DNA of 64,000 nucleotides from Ampelocalamus luodianensis (lineage: Eukaryota; Streptophyta; Magnoliopsida; Poales; Poaceae), in contig CM070623.1 of assembly GCA_036346255.1 (NCBI GenBank), forward strand, positions 5,684,407 to 5,748,406, given 5' to 3'. A program made the translations under genes and the position numbers. The first letter of the stretch is position 1; every line of letters begins with the position of its first letter. Below, piece after piece: positions 11,729 through 24,388 of this stretch. A model generated the notes under the pieces. It worked only from the letters and a program-made list of their open reading frames with translations. It made no database searches and had not been told where the DNA came from.

Positions 11729-13219
11729 TGCCATTTCAGATTACAACTATCGTCCTATTCACGCAGGAACCCAAATCGTGCCTGCGGTATTGTCAGAGCC
11801 ACTTCTGGTCAGATGCCCATTCGGCAGATCAGAGCCACTTATGGTATTCACACAAGGAGACAGCAAACTGGCAAAGCAAAAGCAGATACTAGAACAGCTT
11901 GCTGCTGCTAGGTGTAGTAGTATGAATGGCATGAATGGAATTGGAGTTAGGTTTGTTGGATCAAACGGGATGGTCCAGCATCGCAGTAATGGCACGTGTG
12001 AGGGAGGGCTTTGCTGGATCCGTTAGGCAGGGTGGCCATGAAAGACAAGGCGCAAGTAATGGCACGTGTGAGGGAGGGAGTAGTCAGGGATGCGATGGGA
12101 TGGATCTTGCTGCTTCCATTGCTGCTGTTGGTGCACTGAATTTCCCGTGCGGCTCCCTTGTGCGCTACTGTCTTTCTGGCTATTTTCCCTTGTCTTTTAA
12201 ATCGTGTGCACTGCACTAAGGAATAACATAGCCGATTGAATACTCTTGTTGTAATGGTATTATGGGATTTTTCAACTAGGATCGAAAATACTACTTCTGT
12301 GTCATGTGATCCGGTCAATTACAATCTACTCCATCGTAATTTTATTACTCAAACTATCAAGGATAGTATAACTAAATACTATTAGATACAAATAATAGGT
12401 AATCCATATTAAATTGAGCCTATATTAAATTGAGTGCGCCCTGAAAACTCTAATAATAAGTTTGTAATAATGTCAGAAAGAGAACCGCCGTTGGATAGGT
12501 GGGCGAGCTTATTTTATGGGCCGGAAAATCCAGTCAACTGGGCCTACCGTATATGCTACTGGGCCAGATTTTCAGCCTAAGGTTAGCCACATGCCCCAAC
12601 GTGGGACAGTTGGGCCCGAATACCAGTCCACTCTAGCCAGGCCACATATTATTTGGATTTTCGTTGGCCCAAAACGGCCTAGTTTCGTCTCTTTTTTTTT
12701 TTGTTTTTTCTGTTGTTCCTGCGAATGACCGGAATTTCTTGGCCCATTGAATGACAAGAATTTCTTCATATGGGAAAGAGAAGAAAAAAACGTTAAGAGT
12801 GTTATATAGACGCTTAATTTCTTCCTGACAGAATGCTATTCAACAGAGCAGTCGTCAATTTCTACGGAGAAATTTAACCACGCGGCAGTGTCAACAAGCA
12901 TAAACTCGTGTAAGCATTGGTTGCAGAAGCAAAATTATTTCTACATAAAGTGTAATTATCTCTCCCCTCGACTCTTTTTAAAGGGACAACTAAATTTAAG
13001 CGAGTAGTGTCTGTTTCGTTGCCACACCCAACACACGAAAATTGAGGGAGCAAACAATCAAATTAACTAGCAGCCTCCTTTAGCTGGATGCGGATTCTCT
13101 GTTGTTAACATAGAGAATACCACAGGACAATACATGTTTACTATAGCGATTGTAGTGATTTTTTACTGTTCTCTTACAGTACTCGAACTAGATCTTTCAT
13201 TTTTTATCATACAGGGGAT
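11729..13219. other. Intergenic region with a small 24-bp direct repeat
   Basis: No gene is supported. The block AGTAATGGCACGTGTGAGGG occurs at 11985-12004 and again at 12055-12074, extending a few bases further in both copies, and contains a CACGTG E-box/G-box core. The remainder is AT-rich intergenic sequence leading to element A. Confidence 0.5.
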
Positions 13220-13224
13220 ACAAT

Positions 13225-15560
13225 TGTAATACCCCAAAAAGTATTCGAAAGGATTTAATCGAGAGAGATTAACTAATCGGGAGAGTGTTTGTTTTAGAAA
13301 AACATCGAATCAAGAAATGGGAGGGGGTTTTCTGCATTTAGTTGGCAACTCGGGCCCTGGACCTTGGCCCATGTGGGCTAGCCGGCCATAGGGGAGGCGC
13401 CACTCTCCCCCAAACCCTAGCCGGCCCCCCTCTATTCCCTCCCCTCCTAGCCTCCCCACTCCTCCCACCTCCTGGCCGCCACCCCCATCACCTCCTCCCT
13501 GCACCTCCACTTCTCCCCTCTCCTCCCCAAGTAGCCCCATCCTCCATTGATGCCTTCTTTCCTTGCCGTCGATGCTCTCTGCGGCCGACCAAGTGAAGAA
13601 AGGAGAGGAGATCATATTCGCGGGGAGAGTTCATCATCTTGATGCGATTCTACAAGGGTAACATCGCGTGTTCTTTAATTGCTGGTTGAGGTGTATTAGC
13701 TACAATTGATTTCGTTTGGTAGATTGAGTTTCGTCAATTGATAGATCGCGTTCTGTCCAGTAGATTGGACGTCGGTTTTCATGTTGTTAGAGGCAGAATC
13801 TGGGGATCCAATCTCTTAGAGATAGTTGGGTTACGTTCATAGCTTTAAGTGGCCGCCAAGAACGCCCAAATCCGATTAACGGTCTGAGAGTTATGAATTT
13901 TTTAGTGTCGCTGTCCTGCTGATCTGTCAGCATTCGGGCAGATTGTAGGACACTGGATAAAACTGTTAGTTAAAGTGGAAATCAGAGGATCTCGTTATAA
14001 CAAAAAATGTAGGTGATTTCCATACCTTTTCAGAGAGATAAAGAACGCAAGATTTGGACTTTCGTAGCAAACGTTATGATGGTCTTAGTGTACTGTCCAG
14101 AGAACCTGACGTGAATACTGATGTCTTTTAATTTGGTTTGGTACAGGTATTAGATGGCTGATTTAGAAGGACCCCTCAACTAGGTTTAGTTGAGGAATTT
14201 AATTACCTTTTCAGAAAGGTTTAGAACACGTTATTTGGACCCCTGTAGTGAAAGGTATGATTTTTTAGAAGTTGGCTGTTCCCCGAGGAGACAGATTGAC
14301 GTTTAGGATTTGGGGGTTCGAATTGGGTTAGACGTTCTTGCGAGTTAGTGATTATTTTTATATAGCTTGTGTGGTCTACTACTGTTACCTTAGCGTGCGT
14401 TATAAACTTGTTCAGGTGGTGGCTTGATCCCGGAGGCAGCCCTTTCTGCACGTCCCCCGCTCTCCCGCGGTTAAGGCAAGTATAACGATGGGTATTATAG
14501 ATATCATTGAATGGCTATGTGTGGTAGATACTATGAGTATTCGTGTTACCCATGATTGTTATGGTGGTATGTTTGGTAGTGTTCATGGTTTACAGTGATA
14601 TGTGTAAGGTGTTATACTTTGTTGCTTGAATATCATGAAGCTATGATTATGAGCTTTGTAGTACATGTTGGGTAATCTTATGCAAAGTTACCGCGGATGC
14701 AAATTTATATCAAATTGAGATTTCATACATAGGCATCATGATGGCTATTGGAAGTCTTGGTCAAGCGATAACCAAGCATCTGTTGAGGTCCCCGACATGT
14801 TCATGACGGGCTAAAGGTCTCCATGCTTGCAGAGCATGGCTTGGGTCCCCATACCAGCGGTGTATGGGCAATGGTCCCTATGCCAGAGGGCACAGGCATG
14901 GGTGTGCATCGACGGATGCACACTCTGCATTACCGGTAAAATGCAAAAGAGAAAGGGAAAGTTAAAGAGCATGTTGAGCATCTTCATAGCATGTGCATGT
15001 AAAGTGATTGAAGTGTGAATTGTGTAATTCAGATGTTGAGCTTACATGTTTGAGTGCTGTTTTAGCCATTCATTATATTTGCTGAGTCTTTGGACTCATC
15101 TCTTGTTGTTTGTTGTGTTTTTAGGTACCAGTATGAGACCGGCATGCATGAGGGAAAAGAATGATTAGTCTTGTTGCACTAGTGCACTATCTACCCACAA
15201 TGGATTGCAAAAAGGAAATATATTAGTAGTTGAATAAATCACTAAAACTGAACTTTATGATTATTGCTTTACTTGGAATAAACTGTAATAAGCGGATAGA
15301 TGTCTTTGGATGCTCTTGATCTATGTTCCATATGGTTAGATGCTATGGATGTTATAATAATGGTTAGCCAGTTTTGATTTTGTCTTATTCAATTTGCAAG
15401 CAGGAATGCTTACATTTGCTATATCTGTTAGTTGGAACCTCTGCTATAGACAACTTTACAAAGGAGGTTCTGCCGAATTTTTGTAAAGTTTTATGGCTCA
15501 ATTGGTCTAAATTATTTAAGTCAGTAGCATTCTAGGCCTATGTCAGGCTAGGGTGTTACA
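13225..15560 (+). repeat. 5' LTR of element A
   Basis: The LTR is 2336 bp, bounded by TG and CA, and followed after two bases by the primer-binding site. Its first part is GC-rich with pyrimidine runs; the rest is AT-rich. It aligns end to end with the 3' LTR pieces 19747-19998 and 34070-36167. Confidence 0.93.
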
Positions 15561-15562
15561 TT

Positions 15563-15574
15563 TGGTATTAGAGC
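15563..15574 (+). other. Primer-binding site of element A
   Basis: TGGTATTAGAGC differs at one base from TGGTATCAGAGC, the usual plant LTR-retrotransposon site complementary to the 3' end of initiator tRNA-Met. It lies two bases after the LTR. Confidence 0.88.
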
Positions 15575-18500
15575 GGGCTGTAGGTCCGTGGTTCATGAAA
15601 TACTAATTTGACACATTAAGCACAGTAGTCGGGGATGGGTTTTTGCATTGCATTTACGCTTCTGTTGAGTTGTATTGATGATTCCTGTTATGAGATGATC
15701 TGACATATCTATATTATAATACTATGGTTATTATGTGTGGGGATAACCCATGTGAGAGGTGGAGGTAGTGGTTGTGGTCCTGGGCTATACTAGGTCACAC
15801 CACCATTCATGGTATAGGAATAGCGAAGTGTCCACACTGGAGATCGTAGTACAGGCGTCGATAGCGAGTATATTTAGAAGGGTTGTTCTCTCCCTTGAAA
15901 TTTGATTTGGTCAACTCTTATCTTGTGGTGATTGATGAGTTTTTCCTTGAACTTTTAGTTCATCCCGGTTGATGAGTTGCTTTGAATTATGTTTCTTTTG
16001 GCTTAATTTGTCCCGTAAAGAAATCGTTGTTTTCCCAACCGATGAGTTATTCTTGCAGCTGGTGAACTTGATTAAGATTGACTTTCGTATTGGAATTTGT
16101 CCTCTTATAAAAAAAAATCTTGACCCACTTATTCGTGTGATGTTTTTGGTTAATGAAAGTTTTCTTTTGCAAGTCCTTTAGTACGTGGGGGCTTTGATTC
16201 AATGTATCTCTCTTGGGTATTTTGAGTGATGAAGATTAATGGATTTCTTTTATGAAAGAAGATGCTAAACCTTTTAGTGCTGTGTTGTCTTGGTTAAGTG
16301 GGAGATTATAACCAAAGCAATTAATGGATATGATATGGGTTATCATGTTAGATCTACAGTGTGTGCACGATCGATTCTAACAAAGATCCTTGAAAGGAAA
16401 GTGATTAATTTGAAAGAGTCTTGTAGTAATTCTCGAGGAGCTGTGATTAAGAGTATGTTTATACCTAATTGTAATCAATAGAGTTAATAAGAGGTGTAGA
16501 ACGTTGATGAAATTGAGTCGATGACTAAGAGTGATACATTTGGTAAACTTCTTTAGTAAATTTGATTAACGTGTCTCAATGGTTTAATCTAACCTTTTGG
16601 GATGGTTAAGTTCAAAAGGAGTTAGATTATTGTCTTAGTGGGTATTAATCTTGGAGTAACCTTTTTGGTGGATACTTAGTGATCATATGTAGTTGCTAGG
16701 TGCAAGTATATTGTATCGAAGTATGGCGTTGAGCATCGCTAAGAGATGAACTAATGGGATGTAGTCGACGATCTTTGTTTACTTGATAGTGGAGTGGTAG
16801 GGTAATAGTATATCCTTGGTGAGAAGGTTGATCATTAAAAAAATTGTTTAGGTTGTTAAACCAGTTGGATTACTTGATCACAATGGATAAATCTAATGGT
16901 GTAGGAGGGAGAGATAAGGATGTATTTGACTGTTGTCCTAGTGGATAATAATCTGGAAATTGCCTTTAATTGGTTGCTTGATGGTCTCATATTTGCTAGT
17001 AGGAATGCAGATAGAGAAATGACCATAAATTCTCCTATGACTGTATAATTCGTTAAATGTCTACAATAACCGCTAGATTGGAATTTGTGTACAAAATTAG
17101 TGTGAGCATTGCTAACCGGTGAAGGGTTGAAAAAAATGATTTATTCATGTGTGTCTCATGAGGATGACTTGTGGCTGCATATCCTTGTTAAAAGAGTTGA
17201 CGATAAAGATTCGTGTTACAAATGTATTATTCTTGATGTTAGTAAGATTGTCTGCAAGGAATTGTGACTTGTGAAAATGGTGATGATTCTTTTAGGAAGA
17301 AGGTAATTTGACCGCCTCCCGTAATACCGGTTAAATGGAAAGTTTGGAGTTTGGCATTTGTGAGTTTTTGATAGTTCAGGCTTAATGTGGTAGTTGAAAT
17401 TGTTGAGAAAGGCGATGTGTGAGAATGTTCTGATGGGTTCTTAAGTGATTAATGTGAATTGTTTTAAAAGTATTTCTTCCTTGAGTTGGCAAGTGGTGAT
17501 GCAATCAAAGGAAATTGTTTTCTCTATTTCAGAAAAAAAAGGGTGTGTCATAAGTATTTGAGGTTAGAGTTCAGGGTTGTAACCTACAACTTTTCTATCG
17601 TTGCCGCTTAAGTGTTTCTTGAGTTTCAAAAGCAATATTTTATTGTGATTTATTGATGTTTGAAATTCTCTTCTTGTGAAACTTGTGCCCTCAATTGTGG
17701 TCTCGTTTGTTGTTTTTCGAGATCAATGCTATTTGACCTTTTCTCTTGGTCTCGTTCTCACTGTGAGGAGTAGTGTTTCCTCGTGTGTTAAAACTTGTAT
17801 TTGTTTGCTCTTTCCTATTGAGTAAAGATTAACCGACTTGGGTTGCAAGGTCTTATAGAGTGTAATGTGACGATTGGTTGGTGGTGATCAAGTAAATGAT
17901 TGCAGTGAGAATTATGGGGGGCAAGCTATTTGAAGATCAGTAGAAAGTGATTTGGTTTTATCCTATAACTCTTGGAAAGAATGAGATTTACATGGAATGT
18001 TTGTCATTGAAATAAAACAGATTAGTGTTAAAACTAGTGGAACCCATAGCGAATTATAATCCAAGGACCTTCATTCATGTTGGAATATTGGGATTATCGA
18101 AAGTCTAGGAGCTTGATCAATGTGTTAGAGTATCGGCGATACTATAGGTCCGTGGTGATTGGATTTGCAAGGTGGGGTAGGTGATCCATGACGGTGTAGT
18201 TTAATGAGAGTAGGATTAGCGAAGTAAACTAATCGTAATGTCAATTGATGGGATAGTAGGTAAGGTTGAGTTGTCGGTAGGTATACCCTGGCTCTAGTGA
18301 ATAAACCGTCGGGAAGATAGAATTCTTCTAAAAGATAATTTGGTCGAGAAAATATTTACTTGTATATGATAATGATTGAGTATGTTTAGAGTATGGGAAT
18401 TTTAGTGAATGAATCTGGGGATTTCTCGATCTTTTATACGAGGAGTTTGTTGTAGGAGTCTTAGAGGTTGAACTTGGGCTTTGCATTTTTATGTTAGAAC

Positions 18501-19730
18501 CTAGGTTGCTAATAATTATGTGTAAAAGTAGTAGAATAAGAGTGGATTCCGAGTAGTGGAATAATCATTGATAGTATTCTTTAGGGGTAGTAAATGAGAG
18601 TGTGAGATGTGAATTTCAAATTGATTATGCTTAGCGGATTAAGGGATGTGATGGTGGGTGAAATCTATATTGAGTTGCGAAATATTGTGTCAAAGTAATT
18701 CATTTGGTAGAGAAGTTGGCTAGAGTGTGAAATTGTGGATTGAAAGAGTCCCCCTGCATAAGTGTGGATTTTGTGTTCGGTTGAACATAGCTTTGAGGTT
18801 ATGCGATGATTTGAGATCCTATGGTTAAAAGAAAGTTAAATACTTAAAAGAAAGGGTGTGATCTTGGATAGTGAGATATTCTCTTAGTTCTTATTTGAAC
18901 TATGTGTTTATGACTGATGTCAATTACAAATCGAGTTGGTTCTTGTCAGTAAGTGTGAATCCTTCCAGTTAAGAAAAAGAAAGGGAATGGTTAATCTGGT
19001 TATTCGAGTGTTTCTCTTTTGTTTTGTGCGGTATTTATTTCTAAACCGCCTACCTGAAAAGTGGAAAAGTTTTCATGTTAAACCCTTTGATTTTGGATTA
19101 GTCTCTTCTAAGGGAAGATGGTTTTGAGTAGGATGCTTTATGACTCCTTTGATTTCAGTTGAGTTTTTTTTTTCCGGATAAGTGAGTTGGTAGACGAGTT
19201 CTTTGTGCGACCCTTATTAAAGGAGATGCTGCTTGCATAGGTAAAGTGATCGACTGAGAGTTGGAACAAGAGTTTCATGTTTTTTTTGTGCAGACGGTGT
19301 ACTTCGGTACCAAAAAGGGAGTTTATTCCAAAGTGAGTTGGATAGGTTCCTTATAGTTGCGGGAATTTGTAGGTTTGCGTATCGCTAGGACCGCCTCGAG
19401 TACATGTGTGGAGTACGCAATGTCTTGTATATTTCGATGCTGAGATAGTACATGAGAGGTCTGGAGCATGATATTTCGTTAGAGCGGTTGGCCAACGAGT
19501 AAGACCTTACCTTCGAGTCCTGTGTGTTGAGCGTACCAGTAAAAGATCGAGACTAGGGTTGAGGTGAAAGATGTTGGTATCCGTCAAGGTGATGTGATCC
19601 CATAAGTCCGAGAGGGAAGTGACTTGTGAATTGGAGTCTCACATGCGCGAGCAGTATCCGGAATTGTTCACAGCAGGTAAGTGGTGACGTTAGCAAGTTA
19701 AGCAAGATTAGAATTCGGGGTCGAATTCCG
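15575..19730 (+). other. Internal region of element A, no coding capacity seen
   Basis: About 4.2 kb in which the longest open frames are about 60-70 codons, with none of the gag, protease, reverse transcriptase, RNase H or integrase motifs. The sequence is AT-rich with frequent stops in every frame. It is either a structured non-coding interior or coding sequence decayed beyond recognition. The young look of the LTRs favours the former. Confidence 0.75.
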
Positions 19731-19746
19731 TTTAAGGGGGGTAGAA
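19731..19746 (+). other. Polypurine tract of element A
   Basis: A TTTAAGGGGGGTAGAA tract directly precedes the 3' LTR start at 19747, as needed for plus-strand DNA priming. Confidence 0.85.
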
Positions 19747-19998
19747 TGTAATACCCCAAAAAGTATTCGAAAGGATTTAATCGGGAGAGATTAACTAATC
19801 GGGAGAGTGTTTGTTTTAGAAAAACATCAAATCAAGAAATGAGAGGGGGTTTTCCGCGTTTAGTTGGCAACTCGGGCCCTGGGCCTTGGCCCATGTGGGC
19901 TAGCCGGCCATAGGGGGGAGGCGCCACCCTCCCCCAAACCCTAGCCGCTCCCTCCATTCCCTCCCCTCCTAGCCGCCCCACTCCTCCCACCTCCTGGC
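19747..19998 (+). repeat. 3' LTR of element A, left part
   Basis: Matches the first 250 bp of the 5' LTR, then is broken by element B at 19999. The last five bases, CTGGC (19994-19998), are the target site duplicated on the far side of B. Confidence 0.92.
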
Positions 19999-22900
19999 TG
20001 TAACATCCCAATTTTCAGAGCTTAAAAATCTTTTAATAGTTAGTAGGGAAAAAATTCACCATTTGGATTTATTTGAATTTTAATTCAAAAGCTTAATATT
20101 GAACTTTGCAATAAAAACATTTAATGTGAATAATTCAAACTTGAACAATAGTCAAAACTATTTTATTTGGGTTCTATGTGCTCAGATATATTTTCTAGAT
20201 TTTTCTGAGTTCATTTGCTATTTTCTATTGCTTATTTGATTTTTTGGTATTTTCTAAAATAGAAAAGCTATTGAAAATCTTAGATTTACCTTTGGGCCGA
20301 TTTCCTTTGACCCGGCCCATTTCCCTCCGCCACCGGCCCACTTCCATGTGACCAGGCTCGCCGCGCGCACATCGCCCGCCTCCGTGACAGTGGACCCAGT
20401 ATCAACCTCTCTCTCTCTCTCTCTCCTTCGGAATGCCCCGCTTGTTCTCCACCGTTCGATCAAAGATGAACGGCTGGATGCGCGTGTGTTAACCGGAGGT
20501 TCCGAACGTCACATGTGTTGTGGGTCGTTCGATCCTAGATGGACGGTCAGATCCATGAGTCCGTTTTGCAGCCGCGCCGTTTCGCCGCGCGCGCCTCCAG
20601 CCGTCGTCGGCGTGTGGGCCCCGAATCTTCGTGCCGTTCCGTCCGTTGATGATACGATCTCGCCGCCGCTGCCGTTTTGGGCGTTCGTGCCTGGACTCTC
20701 CCAGCCTCGGGTATAAAAGGGAGGTAGGCCTCGGTGTCGGACCTCAACCTAGCCGCCGCCTCGCGGCAGAACCCTAGCGCGTGGGCTCGAAGATCGTTTT
20801 GCGCCGCCGCCTTCTCCGACGAGCTTTCGCGCAACCGTCGCGGGACCGGGGTTTGCCGTCGCATCGCAAGAACAAGGGCTACCTCGTAGTCGCCTTGTTC
20901 CGCCGAGCATCATCGGAGTCCGATCCCGTCGAGCCCGCCTCTTCGCCACCTCGACCTCGCCGCGCCACGTCCGTCATCCTAACCACCCGGAGTTGCACCG
21001 AGGTTCGCAATTGCGAGCTACATCTTTGGTACCACTCACGCCGGCGAGAGCCGCGTCGCCGTTGCCTTTGGCTCCCGAGCCGTCGTCGCCGTCGGTCTGA
21101 CGTGGCAGTCCGCATCAGCGTCCACCTCAGTCCTCATGCCTACGTGTCGCGTGCGTGGCTGCCTCGTCAGCGCGTGCGTGGCATGGTCCACCGGTTCCAG
21201 ATCCAACCGGCTCGGTAGACCTAGTCTACCGTGAGCCATGTCTCTGACATGTGGGTCCCACATGTTAGTGAATTCTTTTTTTCCTTTAGTTCTGAAATTC
21301 CTTCGCTAACGTCAGCATTGCGTAATAATCCGATTTTTCTTTAGAGAAATAATTCGAAAATTCGAGAAAATCCAAATTAGGGTTTCTTTTAGATTTAAAT
21401 CTTCCAGAGCTCATATCTTTTGTATCCTAACTCCGATTGAGCCCATTCAAATTTCTAAATTTATCTAAATTCAAGCTCTATTTATCTGAAATTTTTATTT
21501 AATTTTTGGAGCTTGTTTTGCCTCTGTTATTTATTTGTTTTGTTTGTTTGTGTCTTGTTTGCGAGTAGACGTCGATTCGTTGGGGAATTTTGTTGAGGAA
21601 GGAGCACCCCAAGATCAAGACCAGTACATAGACCTTTTCCAAGGCAAGTCATACCTTTGATCATCTTGAACCCAGTTTTCAAATTACTTTGTGTTAAAGT
21701 ATTGCATTCTACTTTAATTATTTATTTAAATGTTTTGGGCATAGTTATTATCCAAATTTGTTATCACACCTTGGCCTTGTATGTCATATTTCCTTGTCAC
21801 CTTAGATTGGTTATCAGTTGGTAATATTATAGCACCAACGTGGGTTGGTTAGATGCGAGTACAATTGCTTAGCCATGCTACGAGTCTCACATCACATGTA
21901 AGTTGCAATTTATCAAATGTGACTAAGTGACTATGGAACTATGTGTAAAACTGTGTGTTATGTGTTATTACTTCGTGATGGCATGTGTTGCACTAAAACC
22001 AACTGGGTGGTAAAGGATTTAGACTGAGGCAAGTGGTGGAAACTGTGTGATATGGTGGAAGCTGTGTGCTTGGGAATGATAATCTGTGTGGCATAGTTAG
22101 AATATGAAAGTCTTGCCTTGGTTAATTAAGGACTTAACTTTGTGCGCCATTGAGCCGAGCCTTCTTTGTACAACCACATGCAGGTATGGGACGGGCCTAA
22201 CTTAGTAAGTTATGGATTCTCGGCATTGATGTTCGGTGGATAGGTTAGGTGTATGTGAGGTGGAGGTGTGACTACTTGGTGGTTGCATCGCGGGACGATC
22301 GTCCGCTTCCTGTCCAATAGTGTGTGTTATACCAATTCTATGTGGTGGTATAGCGGGAAAGCACATCGGGAATGTCAATATTTGAGATGAAGTTTCCGAA
22401 CTGTTTTGTTACGATTAGTGCTTGCTACACTAGTTGTATCTTGTGGGTAAAGTGTACAACCTCTGCAGTGTTAAATCAATCTATTCGAATAGCGCGTCAT
22501 GATCATGGACATGCTCGGGGATTTCACACGAGGTAGTTTTCATAAAATGTTGGGATGGGAGCTGTGTGACCTCAATCATATGGCTATGTGAAATAATCTG
22601 TTTAGCTGTGTGTCTTTGTGGAAACAATTGCTAAATTATTATTGTCTATTTGTTTTAAATTATGCTTTCAATCTATTATTCGTATTCAATTGCAAATGTT
22701 GCTTTTATGCAAAAGAACCACAGAAGCCTTTTCTTTGGAATAAGCCTGCATCTATAAAGCGCATTCGTGGTATGATTTGCGAAGTGCGGTTGTGTACTCG
22801 GGCTTGTTGTAAAACTTGCGCCCAAACCTACTGAAGAGGAGGAGTCTACGCTTTCGAGGAGGAGTTCACGAAGGTTGTTGATCGTTAAGGTCCGGATCCC

Positions 22901-23162
22901 GATTGGTTGCTGTGGTGAATTGGTGGGATCTACGCTAGAGTTATTTACGTTCATTCTTTGTTTTATTCTCTGTTAGCCTGCGTGGCTTAATAAGTGTAAA
23001 CTCGACCATAAGGTCAAAACCCTTATTTGTTATTCAAACTAATCGTTTACTTTATTTATCGTTGTGTGGATTGATATTTACCCATGTTAACCTTGTGTGA
23101 ACTAGCGTGATCCTGGACTAGTGCGGTATACAGAGGGTTCCTAATCGTGATGCAGGTCCCGA
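19999..23162 (+). repeat. 5' LTR of element B
   Basis: About 3.16 kb, starting TGTAACATCCC. The expected CA end is altered (GTCCCGAG), so the exact boundary is approximate. It holds a GC-rich central block (about 20400-21250), a CT microsatellite near 20406-20424 and a 12-bp palindrome, CTATTCGAATAG, at 22481-22492. Confidence 0.88.
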
Positions 23163-23169
23163 GCGGAGG

Positions 23170-23181
23170 TGGTATCGAGCC
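23170..23181 (+). other. Primer-binding site of element B
   Basis: TGGTATCGAGCC lies a few bases after the 5' LTR. It resembles the initiator tRNA-Met site of other plant elements. The same TATCGAGCC core follows the 5' LTR of element C. Confidence 0.75.
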
Positions 23182-23524
23182 ATCTTGATTGTAGGTCTTG
23201 ACCTTAGTTAGATTAGCCGTCTTTAGAGTGTCCAAACTATTTTCTAAAAGAAAAATTAACTTGCAAGGTTAATTAATTGCTTAACTCTTCTCATATCTCT
23301 CTCGCCTCAACTTTTGCTATAATCCTTTCTCTCTCCGTTGTTTTAAAGTTGCTCTTACCCTGTTCGTCTGTCTTGACGGATGCCTGATCTTGAGCTATGG
23401 TGAGCGCCTTTGGAGGGTATGCCGAGCTTTGGAAGTTGCTTCAGTTCTTGGAGGTTTTGATCGTCCACCATGCGTCGGCAAAAGCGGGCGGTGAATGGAC
23501 AAAACCGTGGAGTGATTTGTCGCT

Positions 23525-23926
23525 TTGACGATCGCGCCAGAGGAGCGACAAGGCGAGCCAACCTTCGCACGTCTCGTGAGGAAGATCACTTGGCTGGAAG
23601 GTATCCAGGAGTCGTCGTGCTTGGCCATGCTGCGTATCTGCAACATCTACGCACGGGAGCTTCAAGACACCGTCTTCCGTTACGACCCCAGAGCTGCAGC
23701 CGTGGATTTGCCAGCTCGCTACCCGTCCACAGAAGGAGAGAGCAATGCTTCAGTGGTGCACCTCGCCCAGTTTGTGGCCGCCCAGGAGGAAGCCTTGGAG
23801 AGGACCATCACGGAGTTGGATCATGTCTATGAGGCGTTGCAGAGAGCTGAAGAGAAAGTCACCACCCTGCAAGAGATTCTCTACGACCAAGTTCCCGAAG
23901 AAGAGGAAGACCAGAAGAGGATCTGA
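23525..23926 (+). CDS. ORF0 of element B
   Basis: An intact open frame of 133 residues between the primer-binding site and gag. The second half is rich in E, L, A and R with a heptad-like pattern (EEALERTITELDHVYEALQR), suggesting a coiled coil, and it ends in an acidic run. A longer ORF in the same position exists in element C. No enzymatic motif is visible. Function is unknown; in rice gypsy elements such upstream frames have been called orf0. Its intactness beside the broken gag-pol is notable. Confidence 0.65.
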   Translation: MTIAPEERQGEPTFARLVRKITWLEGIQESSCLAMLRICNIYARELQDTVFRYDPRAAAVDLPARYPSTEGESNASVVHLAQFVAAQEEALERTITELDHVYEALQRAEEKVTTLQEILYDQVPEEEEDQKRI

Positions 23927-24388
23927 AGAAGATCTAGAGGAAGGCCCGATCGGCGGGAAGAAGATGCAGAGCCGAGAGGAGCCACGAACCGGTTGCACTG
24001 GAGCGCTGCTTCTCTTGCACGATTCTAAGGCATCGAGACCGGTTGCCAAGATGCGGCTCACTTCCGAGTTCTGGCCGTCGATTGCGTCGCGCGGTTGTGG
24101 AGGCTTTCTCAGTAGTTGGTCTTAGTTTCGATTTTGTCGGCTTAGCGATTTGATTGATAAGTCGCCCTTTAGGCGGTAGTTTTGTGTGCTTAGGTCGTTG
24201 TTTCTTTTGTGTGCAGTATGAGCTGCAAAGGCCCTTAGGCATTTGTTGCGACCATGCTAAGACCCTAAGTAATAAAAGTATTTCGTTTGTGTTTCTTGAG
24301 CTGTATTTTGTTGGGTTTAACCTACCCCCTGCTTAGTTGTTAACTTATCTTGTGCTTGCTACCTTATCTAACCCATGGAGCTTCGCGG

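Noticed and set aside
11280..12026. 248-codon open frame as a host gene
   Set aside because: Its length comes largely from duplication of a 192-bp (64-codon) unit. It has no start context, splice structure or known domain, and begins at a LINE target duplication.
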